Shown here: positions 50,001 to 57,413 of the stretch, piece after piece
Position numbering within the stretch: the stretch's first letter is position 1
Layout: each line of letters starts with the position of its first letter
DNA from: UBA4644 sp964541085
Lineage (GTDB): Bacteria; Bacillota; Clostridia; Oscillospirales; Butyricicoccaceae
Direction: 5' to 3'
Assembly: GCA_964541085.1 (NCBI GenBank)
Contig: CAZIPA010000010.1
Location: forward strand, 1 to 57,413
DNA length: 57,413 bases
Position numbers and translations under genes: made by a program
The notes under the pieces: model-generated
The model's input: the letters and a program-made list of their open reading frames with translations, nothing else
Told to the model about the DNA's origin: nothing
Databases searched by the model: none

Positions 50001-51674
50001 CGTGGTGCCGGTGGTAAAGCTGCGGGAGGCATGGAAATAGTCCTGCCAGGTGGCCACATAGGTATAATCCGACTGGGGATTCAGCCGATAGCGATACAGG
50101 CCGTTGGCGGCATTGTAGGAGGCATAGGGCACCTTTTGTCCGTTGGCATCATAGACTGCCAGCTCTACGCCCTCCTGGGTGGTGCGGATGTTCACCGCAA
50201 CGCCGCCGGTATGCTGGAAGGTGAGAGTATAAACCGTTTCCTGCCCGCCGCCCTGCACCGTGACGGGAATAACGGTATCCGCCTCCGTGTTCAGGGTCAC
50301 CGTGGCCGCCGTGCCGGAAGCCGTCTTCTGCCCGTTGACCAGCAGCGTATAGCCCCCGTCTTCCCCGCCAAAGCTTTCCGCCGTGATTTGCAGGGTGTTC
50401 ACACCGGTGAGCACCTGATAGGTATAGTCCGTCACCGCCGGGTCAAAGGACGGCAGACCGCTCTGGGGCGCGCCGGAATCGTCCGTCACGGTGAGATTTT
50501 TCAGAGTAGGCGTGCGCACCAGCTCCAGCCGGGTATCCTGATACAGGGTCACGCCCTGTTCGTCCCCTGCGCACAGACGATAAATCACCGTATTGCCGGA
50601 AATACCCGTGTCCAGCACCTGAGAAATGCTGCTTCGGGCAGAGCGCAGCGTCTGTCCGACCCGGCTTTCTCCGCTTTCACCCACCGGCGTATAAATGGCA
50701 TAGAGCGTGGGTGTATCATTCCAGGAAAGGCTCCCGTTATAGTCCCACCAGCTGTAAAGCTTGCCGGAATAGCTGTCGGGAATGGCCGCCTGCCAGCTGC
50801 GCCCGCCGGTGGCCTCCGGCGCAAACAGACTTTCCTCAAACTCCGTGCCGCCGCTGGCAGAAAGACGGAAGGTGTCCTGCACCAGCCAGTCCTCTTCCGG
50901 CAGTGCCACCGTCACCTGCTGCTGAGCGGGAACGGAAATACTTCCCTCTGCGCCGCAGCCGTCGCCCTCCATATGGAAGGTATAGTTCCCCGCCGGGAGC
51001 TCCAGCGTACCGCTGCCACTTTCATCCGCATAGCGCAGACCGTAGGCATTTTCCGCCCACAGTCCGTCGCCGGGCTGCCACAGGCCGCTGGTATCGGTAA
51101 AGCGCACGGAAAGGCTCTCGCCCTCCAGCTGGCCTCGATAGTCCTCCACGGCAGCGGTAATGGCTTCGGCCAGCGTTTCCGCCAGCACATCCTGTCCGTC
51201 CGCCGCGTCACAATACTGCTCCAGCGCCGCCTCATAGGCGGTTTTTGCCGCAGCCTGCACATCCGCGCTTTCCTGTGCATAATCGCCCATGGCGGCGATC
51301 AGCTTTTGCAGGCTGGCAGAGGGCTGGCTGTCCATGCGCCCGGTGATGCAGAAGAATCGAATCTCCGAGGCCGGACGGTCCAGCGCATAGCTGCCGTCCT
51401 CTGCACTGCGGGTAAAGTTGCCCGCAAAGCCGTCCACGGCATAAATGTTCCCCTGCTCCAGTCCGTCAAAGGTATGGTCGCTGTCCTCCAGCGCCTGTGC
51501 AACGGTCTGTCCGGCGGAATAGGAAAGCCGCTCCGGCGCGATCAGCAAACCGGAAGCCGTCTCTACCGTCAGATAAAACCAGCCGTCCGCGGCCAGTGCG
51601 CTCACCGGCAGCAGGCTCAGGGTCAGCAGCACTGCCAGCAGCAGGCTCAGCCCCCGTTTTGTCCCTTGTTTCAT
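47079..51674 (-). CDS. Large secreted protein: beta-sandwich repeats, PQQ-like propeller, Ig-like domain, C-terminal dockerin
   Basis: 1,531 aa. Signal peptide (MKQGTKRGLSLLLAVLLTLS...SALA). The N-terminal part has a DUF4430-like stretch (GQTVAQALEDSDHTFDGLEQ) and several cadherin-like beta-sandwich units (PSFDPAVTDYTYQVLTGVNT; QTFDPALHSYTATVPDTEP; PTVTDYQVTVPAAVTQLELT). A PQQ-type propeller covers about 970-1380 (DLITYAGQKLYRVDRISGEI; LFVGLSDGTVQAFDAVTLES). Next comes a bacterial Ig-like domain (QPTKTAYQAGETFDPAGMQA). The end is a type I dockerin with two calcium-loop repeats, DVNGDGIIDLQDVLLVQRYV and DVNGDSIIDLQDVLLIQRYV. The start ATG has AAGGAGG. No carbohydrate-active domain and no cohesin are visible. 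Confidence 0.85.
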   Translation of the reverse strand: MKQGTKRGLSLLLAVLLTLSLLPVSALAADGWFYLTVETASGLLIAPERLSYSAGQTVAQALEDSDHTFDGLEQGNIYAVDGFAGNFTRSAEDGSYALDRPASEIRFFCITGRMDSQPSASLQKLIAAMGDYAQESADVQAAAKTAYEAALEQYCDAADGQDVLAETLAEAITAAVEDYRGQLEGESLSVRFTDTSGLWQPGDGLWAENAYGLRYADESGSGTLELPAGNYTFHMEGDGCGAEGSISVPAQQQVTVALPEEDWLVQDTFRLSASGGTEFEESLFAPEATGGRSWQAAIPDSYSGKLYSWWDYNGSLSWNDTPTLYAIYTPVGESGESRVGQTLRSARSSISQVLDTGISGNTVIYRLCAGDEQGVTLYQDTRLELVRTPTLKNLTVTDDSGAPQSGLPSFDPAVTDYTYQVLTGVNTLQITAESFGGEDGGYTLLVNGQKTASGTAATVTLNTEADTVIPVTVQGGGQETVYTLTFQHTGGVAVNIRTTQEGVELAVYDANGQKVPYASYNAANGLYRYRLNPQSDYTYVATWQDYFHASRSFTTGTTAMTMTAEVQTENGLSGLSLGGGPSERGSLPLEQTFDPALHSYTATVPDTEPSVYLWIESGLTASTFQTSYQQLTSSSLYDGKTRTADITPGKSAGTMLRNLLMSGSGYGNTVTVQISRQDGVVTYSQDYVVTLRRQLSLKNLSAACMEQSLPLVQPDGTRGYTPTVTDYQVTVPAAVTQLELTGELYADNGRFVDNRAAGYHGTVNGQALTSGEGLTLELNGTAEAERVEIAVTCDYAPGVETIYTVTVLKAAPVEMVLTTQPEGALLYLNDTLSGHRVWPEGNAYALSEGFTYEYALTAAGYVGVTGQITTDHDETTGAVILRVGEEVWPVEETPEGLRAQVTMTLAAAPENTTLQTNLPAVWADFRGTSYDAEGNIGGAALSNNTVLDAKLPVSSESSTLYWATAVGTGFDSEAVGCPLLVNGDLITYAGQKLYRVDRISGEILAQGTMERSSSFAITPPTYAKGMLFVGLSDGTVQAFDAVTLESLWVYHDPLTGQPNSPIAVYGDYLYTGFWRSETDEANFVCLSITDENPDSDREEKTACWRWTQKGGFYWAGAYVCEDYLLVGTDDGKAGYLSETGSLLLLDPKTGALLDSWTGLKGDVRSSICYDSATDSFCFTSKGGCFYQAKVEQQEGTWHITARKSLALDNGGKDSRNPPMSTCTPVVYQGRAYVGVAGTGQFTAYSGHNLSVIDLSTMRLAYSVPTMGYVQTSGVLTTAYGDSGYVYVYFFENYQPGRLRVLRDKPGQKQADYVTEENGQAMPYTLFTPTGEQAQYAICSPIVDENGVIYFKNDSGYLMAFGPSVSLEVTAQPTKTAYQAGETFDPAGMQAELVYANGQRLDVTEYLLYSTDPLTTEDKAVTLRFPYVLYHDEDTEDGHQAGVRTQTPTVQVSITVSEPTETPTVRYGDVNGDGIIDLQDVLLVQRYVAKRIDATRLTTAAADVNGDSIIDLQDVLLIQRYVAKRISRFPVE

Positions 51675-51703
51675 GTTCTGCCTCCTTGCTCGATTTCCAA
51701 ACT

Positions 51704-54022
51704 TCAATACATACACAAAATCCATTTCAGCCACAGACGGTGCAGCCCATTCTGCCGCCGGGGCAGCAGCGCCACCGTGCGCTTCCAGAACTGTCTGGCC
51801 CAGTCAGCCTGCTCTGCCGTCATGGGGTGACTGCTGAACAGCGCCTCGCCGTGATAGCGGGCCATCTGCTCCAGCGCTGCGCCATAGCCCGGCTCCAGTG
51901 TTTCCGCCGGCTGACACAGGCTGTAAAAGGAGCCCCCCTTGCGATCCAGCTCCAGCCGGGGCAGCAGACGATCCAGTGCCAGTCCCACCTGACAAATGGC
52001 CTCGGCGTGGTTTTCCTGAGAAAACTGCCGGGCTCGCTGACGGCTGCGGGCACGGTATCGCAGGGCAAGGATTGCCAGCAGCAACAGCAGCAAAAGCAGC
52101 AGCGCCAGCGCCGCCAGCAGCACGATGGTTTTCAGGGGAAGGCCCTGCATCTGCGGCGTTTCGGTGGGATCCTCCGTCTGCTGGGGTGCGTCCGGCGTTT
52201 CCTCATCAGGCTCCTGTGCCTCCGGCAGAGAAGCGGCGCTTCCCGTGCCATTGCCGGAAAGACCGGTTTGCTGCTGGGTTTCCTGAGAAATGGTGTCCAG
52301 CAGCAGGGTATAGCCGGGGGTCAGCTCCAGCGGCAGCCACCCTGCGCCGTCCTGATAGACCTCTGCCCAGGGGTGGGCACAGGTATCGTCCAGCAAAATG
52401 GGCTCTCCCGGCTGGGCCTTCTGTGCCTGCACCTCCGTCAGCACAAAGCCCTCGGCATAGCGGGCCGGGATGCCGTAATAGCGCAGCGCCAGCACCGTCA
52501 GCGTGGCCGTCTGATATTCCGTCCCCTTCATGGTTTCATCCAGCGGCAGCGCCGGGCCGTCGGCCTCCCGCCCGGTCACATAGGTATCCAGAAAGGCAAG
52601 TGTGCTGCGCTGGGCCTCCTCCGGTGTCAGAGAGGACGGGTCGCCATAGGCTTCGCAGCACTGATCCAACAGCGGCTTCAGCAGCGTCAGCGCCTCCTGG
52701 GGCACCGCCAGCGACTGCTCCGTTAAAAATGCCCGCCAGCTGCCCTCGGCACTGAGATAGTCCTGCCCGGCCTCCGTATGATTCTGATAATATTCCACCA
52801 CCCTTTGGGCGGTTTTTTCCGGCTGCGTCAGCACCCGCAGGGTATATTGCCGTGCGCCTTTCCAGCCCCGTGCCGAAAGGGCGGAGCTTTCCAGCGAAAG
52901 CACATCCTGCGCCTGTTCTCCCGCCCCGGCAAGGCCGCAGGGAATGTAGACCCATGCGCTGCACCCGCCGGTATTTTCAATGGTAATGGTCTGGGTTTCC
53001 GGCAGTGTTTCCATCGACTGCACCGCCGTCCAAAGCTGGCTGCGGGGATCAAAGCCCGCCCGATGGAGCCAGTAAATCAGGTCGCTGTGCTCTGCCAGCG
53101 TCTCCCGGGAAAAGGCGCTCCAGCGGCTGTTTTCCAGCACATCTCCGGTAAAGCCCCGGAGATACAGCGCCTCGGGCTGTTCCATGGTGACCACCAGCCG
53201 GGTATCGCTCTGCGCGGGCTTTTCCCAGGCCTGAGAAAGATCGCCCTCCGGCAGCACCGCGTCCTCCGTCTCATAGCGCAGCGCATGGAGCCATTTGCGG
53301 CCGCTTTCTCCCAGTCGGGCGCTGAGCGTTTCCTCCCGCCAGGCCGGAACCAGACCGGATACCAGCGCCAGAATCATCGGCACCAGCAAAAGCAGCGCCA
53401 GCTCCGGCAGAAACTGCCGGTCTTTTTTGTCCTTTGGCACATCGGGCAGCAGCACAAGGGTACACAGCAGCCCTGCCGCCATCCAGCTCTGGCCCTTTTC
53501 CGGCTGAAGCAGCAGCACCGCCCCTGCCGTAAGAACACACAGTCCCGCACCGCACAGTCTGCGGCTTTTTCCGGCCAGACGGCTGCAAAGCAGCGCCAGC
53601 AGCAGCGTCATCACACAGCAGAAGAGCACTGCACTGCCCTGCGCCGCATCTCCTGTCCGGGGCAGAAAGAGCCGTCCCCGGGCTTGGGTCAGAATGGTAC
53701 AGGCGGAGGCATAAACCCTTTGCCAGCCGGAAAAAATCCTTCCGTTGGCCACAATCGCCGTCAGCAGACACACACCGGGCAGCAGCAGCCGCACCGTGCG
53801 CAGCGGAGAAAACCGTTCTCCCGCCGCAGCCAGCACCGTTCCCAGCAGGGCACACGCCAGCGTCAGCAGGGGATTTCCGACGGAAATCCAGCCGCACACC
53901 GCCTCCAGCAGCGCCAGCAGCCCGCCGAGGGTCAAAAGTCCGTCTGCCAGCGGACGCAGCAGCGCCGGGGCAGTCTGCTCCCGGGGGCGGAGAGAAAGTC
54001 CCGCATCCATTTGCTTTTTCAT
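51704..54022 (-). CDS. Membrane transglutaminase-like protein (TgpA/DUF3488 type), catalytic Cys not found
   Basis: 772 aa. N-terminal membrane helices (about 25-230), an extracytoplasmic middle, a transglutaminase-like core and one late helix (about 640, LKTIVLLAALALLLLLLLLL) with a cytoplasmic tail. The core has GIPARYAEGFVLTE, AHPWAEVYQDGAGWLPLEL (His region kept) and LTPGY. The place where family members have G-F-C-E-H-Y-A before GIPAR reads G-T-E-Y-Q-T-A-T, so the nucleophilic Cys appears replaced. It overlaps no gene: 12 bp after DUF58 and 29 bp before the dockerin protein. In this family MoxR-DUF58-transglutaminase clusters are common. Confidence 0.88.
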   Translation of the reverse strand: MKKQMDAGLSLRPREQTAPALLRPLADGLLTLGGLLALLEAVCGWISVGNPLLTLACALLGTVLAAAGERFSPLRTVRLLLPGVCLLTAIVANGRIFSGWQRVYASACTILTQARGRLFLPRTGDAAQGSAVLFCCVMTLLLALLCSRLAGKSRRLCGAGLCVLTAGAVLLLQPEKGQSWMAAGLLCTLVLLPDVPKDKKDRQFLPELALLLLVPMILALVSGLVPAWREETLSARLGESGRKWLHALRYETEDAVLPEGDLSQAWEKPAQSDTRLVVTMEQPEALYLRGFTGDVLENSRWSAFSRETLAEHSDLIYWLHRAGFDPRSQLWTAVQSMETLPETQTITIENTGGCSAWVYIPCGLAGAGEQAQDVLSLESSALSARGWKGARQYTLRVLTQPEKTAQRVVEYYQNHTEAGQDYLSAEGSWRAFLTEQSLAVPQEALTLLKPLLDQCCEAYGDPSSLTPEEAQRSTLAFLDTYVTGREADGPALPLDETMKGTEYQTATLTVLALRYYGIPARYAEGFVLTEVQAQKAQPGEPILLDDTCAHPWAEVYQDGAGWLPLELTPGYTLLLDTISQETQQQTGLSGNGTGSAASLPEAQEPDEETPDAPQQTEDPTETPQMQGLPLKTIVLLAALALLLLLLLLLAILALRYRARSRQRARQFSQENHAEAICQVGLALDRLLPRLELDRKGGSFYSLCQPAETLEPGYGAALEQMARYHGEALFSSHPMTAEQADWARQFWKRTVALLPRRQNGLHRLWLKWILCMY

Positions 54023-54034
54023 GGGCTTCCCTCC

Positions 54035-55165
54035 TTAAAGCTCCAGCTCCGCAAGCTGTTCCCGATAATGCTCCGGATCGAAAATCAACGCGCCCTGTGC
54101 CTCTGCCTCCGGACGGCAGGAAAGCACGGTCAGCCGTCCCAGCTGTCCCAGCTGAAGGGCCTCCCGGGCCACAGGGCCGGTAATGTACAGAATATGAGAA
54201 ATCACCGCTTCTCCGCAGCCGCGCAGCAGCAACTCCGCACCGGAAGCGCCTTCCGTCTCTTTTGCCGCCAGCAGACGGGGCAGCAGCGCCGCCAGATCGT
54301 CCAGAGAACGCAGCTCCTGCAAAACACAGCCGCCGCTTTCGCCGTCATTCCACGCCACGGTAAAGGAAAGCCCGTCCTCCAGCAGGGTCTGACAGACGGA
54401 AATCACCGCATCGGCCTGTGCGTCCGTTTCCTCCGGCGTTGCAGTCTGCGTCCGCTCCCAGAATACCAGCACCGACCGGCGCACCGGCAGGGAGGGATCC
54501 CGCACCACCAGCCGATCCAGCTTGCCGGAAAGCTTCCAGTGGATCTGCCGGGGACTGTCGCCCGGCTGATATTCCCGCAGCTGCCACACCTCGGAGAGAT
54601 CGTAGCCGGGCTTTTCCGCAGAATAAACCTCGCTGTCATCGGGACAGTTGGCATCGGCGGAGACGAGAATGGTCTGGGGGAAGCAGGCGGGCTGCACGGT
54701 GATCTGAGCGGCGGCGCTTACCCCGCAGGGCACACCCGCAACGCCGAAGGGATCATACAGCTCCAGCTTTTCCGGCTGAAGCACCACTCTGCCGCAGTGA
54801 CGGCTGGAAAAATCCAGCGAAACGCTGTGGCTTCCCCGTCCCGGCGCAAACACCGGCACTGTCAGCTGTTCCTGTCCGCCGGTGAGCAGATTGGTCATGC
54901 GCAGACGGCAGACGCCGTGGCCCACCGGCAGAATCCCGGGATTGTGCAGCGTCAGCGTCACGCTTCCCCGGGCGTTCCGCTCCAGATCGGAGGGGGCCGA
55001 AATCTCCAGCCGCAGTCCCCGCCGCCGGAGCAGCTGAAGCAGCACCGAGCCCAGCGGCAGCAGCACCAGCGCCAGCGGCAGCACCAGCAGCCAGCGGCTG
55101 CCCCAAAACAGGCAGACCCCGCCGGACACCAGCAGCAGAAGAAGATAACAGAGTCTGCCCATCAT
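54035..55165 (-). CDS. DUF58 domain protein
   Basis: 376 aa. Two N-terminal membrane helices (MMGRLCYLLLLLVSGGVCLF; WLLVLPLALVLLPLGSVLLQ) followed by a beta domain and the DUF58 core YDLSEVWQLREYQPGDSPRQIHWKLSGK, a vWA-like fold. DUF58 proteins work with MoxR ATPases, possibly in assembly or activation of envelope complexes. The start overlaps the moxR stop (ATGATG). The longer open frame upstream lies inside moxR and is rejected. Confidence 0.92.
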   Translation of the reverse strand: MMGRLCYLLLLLVSGGVCLFWGSRWLLVLPLALVLLPLGSVLLQLLRRRGLRLEISAPSDLERNARGSVTLTLHNPGILPVGHGVCRLRMTNLLTGGQEQLTVPVFAPGRGSHSVSLDFSSRHCGRVVLQPEKLELYDPFGVAGVPCGVSAAAQITVQPACFPQTILVSADANCPDDSEVYSAEKPGYDLSEVWQLREYQPGDSPRQIHWKLSGKLDRLVVRDPSLPVRRSVLVFWERTQTATPEETDAQADAVISVCQTLLEDGLSFTVAWNDGESGGCVLQELRSLDDLAALLPRLLAAKETEGASGAELLLRGCGEAVISHILYITGPVAREALQLGQLGRLTVLSCRPEAEAQGALIFDPEHYREQLAELEL

Positions 55166-56109
55166 GCGTTTCCGCTGCGGCGGGTCTGGGGCATTTCCAC
55201 GCTCTTCAGGATGGACTGCACCAGCGCCTCCGGCTTTTGCTCCAGCATACGGGCACGGGTATTCAGCATCAGACGGTGGCAGCACACATCCGGGAACACT
55301 GCCGCCACATCCTCCGGTGTGACATAATCCCGGCCTGCCACAAAGGCATAGCTCTTGGCCATGCGGCACACAGCCAGCGCACCACGGGGGCTCAGACCCA
55401 GCAGCACCATGGGATCCTTTCGGGTGGCCTCGGCCAGACGGGTGACATATTCATACACCGCGTCCTTGATTTCCACCTGCGCGGCCTCCTCCTTCAGCTG
55501 CCGCAGCTGGGCAATATCCACCACGGGGGTGAGGGCCTCCAGAGGATTTTTGCTGTGCCGCTGCTTCAGAATGTTCACCTGACTCTGAAAATCCGGATAG
55601 CCCATGGACAGACGGATCAGAAACCGGTCCAGCTGAGAATTGGGCAGCAGCTGGGTTCCGGCAGAGCCGGCGGGGTTCTGGGTGGCCAGCACCACAAAGG
55701 GCTCCGGCAGAGGATAGGTCTCCCCGTCCACGCTCACATGACCCTCCTCCATGGCCTCCAGCAGCGCCGACTGGGTTTTGCTGGAGGTGCGGTTGATTTC
55801 GTCCGCCAGCAGCAGATTGGTCATCACCGCACCGGGCTTGTATACAAAGCGGCCCTGCTCCCGGTCATACACGCTGAAGCCGATGATATCCGAGGGCATG
55901 GTATCGGAGGTAAACTGCACACGGCGGGTCTCCAGCCCCAGCACCCGGGAAAAGGCCATAGCGGTGGTGGTTTTTCCCACGCCGGGCACATCCTCCATCA
56001 GCACATGACCGCCGGCCAGAATCGCCATGAGGATTTTGGCCATGATTTCATCCTTACCTACCACGACAGTGCCGATCTGCCGCAGAATCTCCTGTACTTT
56101 TTCACGCAT
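55162..56109 (-). CDS. MoxR-family AAA+ ATPase
   Basis: 315 aa. Walker A GVGKTT in HVLMEDVPGVGKTTTAMAFS, Walker B LLLADEINRTSSKTQSALLE, sensor ATQNPAGSAGTQLLPNSQLD, and the C-terminal lid SPRGALAVCRMAKSYAFVAG. A chaperone-like ATPase that acts on partner proteins; DUF58 and the transglutaminase follow directly. Its start lies within the last 8 bp of the CxxC protein gene, so all these genes are translationally linked. Confidence 0.95.
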   Translation of the reverse strand: MREKVQEILRQIGTVVVGKDEIMAKILMAILAGGHVLMEDVPGVGKTTTAMAFSRVLGLETRRVQFTSDTMPSDIIGFSVYDREQGRFVYKPGAVMTNLLLADEINRTSSKTQSALLEAMEEGHVSVDGETYPLPEPFVVLATQNPAGSAGTQLLPNSQLDRFLIRLSMGYPDFQSQVNILKQRHSKNPLEALTPVVDIAQLRQLKEEAAQVEIKDAVYEYVTRLAEATRKDPMVLLGLSPRGALAVCRMAKSYAFVAGRDYVTPEDVAAVFPDVCCHRLMLNTRARMLEQKPEALVQSILKSVEMPQTRRSGNA

Positions 56110-57413
56110 ATTGCTTCCTCCGTTTTTGGTCCGTTATGGAAATGAAATGGTTTTCCGTGCCCGGATCGGGTTCCGGGTCAGGCTCGGGGTCGGGTTCGGG
56201 GTCAGGTTCCGGCTCCGGCTCCGGCTCCGGCTCCGGGTCAGGTTCCGGCTCAGGCTCGGGCTCAGGTTCGGGCTGTGCGGCCCAGTCCGGGTCAGGTTCG
56301 CCGCAGAGGACGCATTCCCCGTCTTCAAACACATGGGGATAGCTGTCCGCAAAGGCGCCCTCCTCTTCCCGGACAAACACCATGCCGCAATCCGGACATT
56401 CCACCGTCTCATGGCTGCAATCGCATTCGGACTCCACCGGATGCAGACTGCCGAAGCACACATCCCCGTGATAGGTCCAGCACACCTCGCAGCACCAGTC
56501 AAAGCCGTCCCAGGCATAGCTGTGAGTTTCCCGGCTGCCGAGCACCTCTTCACCGCAGACGCTGCAAATCTCCCAGTGTGCCTGTCCGTCGGAATAGAGA
56601 TCGGGCCGGTGTCCCTGGGCCGGAACAGCCTCCCGCCGCTCCATACCGCAATCGGTGCAGAGATAGATATTTTCACCGTCCTGAGCGCAGGTGGCGGTAC
56701 ACGCCTGATAGCTCCAGCCGTGGGCTTCCTCCTGTACCGCGCCGCAGCGGCGGCAGTGCTTTTCGTGGAATTCTTCGCTTTCCACCGCATGATATTCCCA
56801 GTCATGCTCCTCCGGCTGACTGACATAGTTTCCGCAGTCCGGGCAGTAATAGGCGCAGGTTCCGTCGCCGCAGTCCTGCATCTCCGCATTTGTATGGGGG
56901 CATTCCTGCACCTTGCCGCAGCTGGAGCACACCAGCCGGGTGTGGCCGTCCACCAGCTCCTCCTGATAATCGTGGTTGACCTGTCCCTTGCCGTTCAAAA
57001 AGGTCACGCAGAAATCGCTGCCCCGCTGTCCGCCGCCGATATCGCTGCCATAGGCCAGCGTGTACCGCAGCACCAGCACATCGCCGTCCTCCAGCTCATA
57101 GCCGGACAGGGCCGTGCCGGGATAAAAGGTTCCGCCGCCGATGGAATACATCCAGCCGGAAGCCTGGGTAAAGTCAAACTCGCCCACGGAATACTCTTCC
57201 GCCCCGTTCATCTGATAGCCCCGGAGATAAATGCTTCGCCACAGGGCCGCATAGGGGGAGTTTTCCCCGAAGATTTCGTCAATGTGGGCCAGGATCTCCT
57301 CCGAGGTGCTGCCATAATCCCGCCAGAGGCCGCTGAGTGCGTTGACCCGCCGGGCCATATTGGTGCCGTCGCCCAGCCGGGTGAGATAAAACTGGCTGTC
57401 CAGCGATCCGTTG
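56102..57413 (-). CDS. CxxC-rich surface protein with DUF4430-like part and PEP tail (5' end cut by window edge)
   Basis: At least 436 residues; the N-terminus lies beyond the right edge. The first visible part ends a DUF4430-like domain (SGWMYSIGGGTFYPGTALSG, YELEDGDVLVLRYTLAYGSD). Then come about ten CxxC pairs in repeats such as CSSCGKVQECPH, CPDCGNYV, CRRCGAVQ, CTDCGMERRE and CSVCGEEV, zinc-ribbon-like modules of extracellular Clostridia proteins. A tail of about 40 residues alternates Pro, Glu and Asp (PEPEPEPD), encoded by a GC-rich simple repeat at about 56160-56270. No anchor is visible at the C-terminus. First visible gene of the MoxR cluster. Confidence 0.75.
   Translation of the reverse strand, partial: NGSLDSQFYLTRLGDGTNMARRVNALSGLWRDYGSTSEEILAHIDEIFGENSPYAALWRSIYLRGYQMNGAEEYSVGEFDFTQASGWMYSIGGGTFYPGTALSGYELEDGDVLVLRYTLAYGSDIGGGQRGSDFCVTFLNGKGQVNHDYQEELVDGHTRLVCSSCGKVQECPHTNAEMQDCGDGTCAYYCPDCGNYVSQPEEHDWEYHAVESEEFHEKHCRRCGAVQEEAHGWSYQACTATCAQDGENIYLCTDCGMERREAVPAQGHRPDLYSDGQAHWEICSVCGEEVLGSRETHSYAWDGFDWCCEVCWTYHGDVCFGSLHPVESECDCSHETVECPDCGMVFVREEEGAFADSYPHVFEDGECVLCGEPDPDWAAQPEPEPEPEPEPDPEPEPEPEPEPDPEPDPEPDPEPDPGTENHFISITDQKRRKQYA

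Overview
This 57.4 kb window looks like chromosomal DNA of a GC-rich, low-oxygen, Gram-positive gut-type Clostridia. The order Oscillospirales (Intestinimonas/Lawsonibacter/Flavonifractor-like) is an inference from gene content, not a database result. Pointers are a selenium-dependent glycine reductase operon with its own selA-selB-selC, a complete histidine-to-glutamate pathway ending in FtcD/FchA, SpoIIIE, a YerC-type regulator, a type I dockerin and abundant AGGAGG ribosome sites. No phage, transposase or CRISPR array is visible.

Region by region: 1-8.4 kb (minus) is a selenium/glycine-reductase block. selA-selB and tRNA-Sec are followed by a consensus promoter, a tandem glycine riboswitch, and grdX-grdE-grdB(Sec)-trxB-trxA, which runs off the left edge. 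8.4-11.6 kb holds a ribbon-helix-helix regulator with repeated AT-rich operator-like sites and an aminotransferase/FAD-oxidase pair. 11.7-14.8 kb is a methionine importer, metN-metI-metQ, preceded by an unlisted 44-codon leader peptide with 11 Met and 5 Cys codons plus a strong terminator: a candidate ribosome-mediated methionine attenuator. 14.8-17.9 kb has a PP-loop tRNA thiolation enzyme, BirA, a PhzF-like protein and a flavin-binding NimA-like protein.

17.9-24.9 kb is histidine utilisation: hutH, then a divergent yerC-like gene, then hutU-hutI-ftcD-fchA. 25-29.1 kb is a minus-strand run of cysK-like, DUF896, xpaC, telA and a TPM-domain secreted protein. 29.2-32.7 kb is serC-serA-DUF1015 (serine synthesis without a visible serB). 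32.7-33.4 kb is a 706-bp non-coding patch packed with structured repeats. One of them is a 136-bp four-hairpin element whose second copy lies downstream of metQ; the two copies differ by compensatory changes in their stems.

33.4-42.3 kb (mostly plus) carries glycerate kinase, GNAT, a VTT/TVP38 protein, a DUF2156 protein, UppP, SpoIIIE and a YgiQ radical SAM protein. 42.3-42.7 kb encodes a 28-aa Hol-Tox-like type I toxin and a convergent antisense RNA. 42.7-45.6 kb has an EamA transporter, a QueG-like Fe-S protein and asparaginase. 45.6-57.4 kb (minus) is an export/cell-surface cluster: a CxxC-rich DUF4430-like protein (cut by the right edge), MoxR, DUF58, a membrane transglutaminase-like protein without a recognisable catalytic Cys, a 1,531-aa beta-propeller protein ending in a dockerin, and a lipoprotein with an alpha-toroid plus DUF4430 layout like that of vitamin-B12 carriers.

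Taken together the window describes an amino-acid fermenter: glycine reduction, histidine and asparagine breakdown, methionine import and serine/cysteine metabolism. The most unusual items are the Met/Cys leader peptide, the covarying four-hairpin element, the toxin/antisense locus and the DUF4430/dockerin/MoxR cluster.
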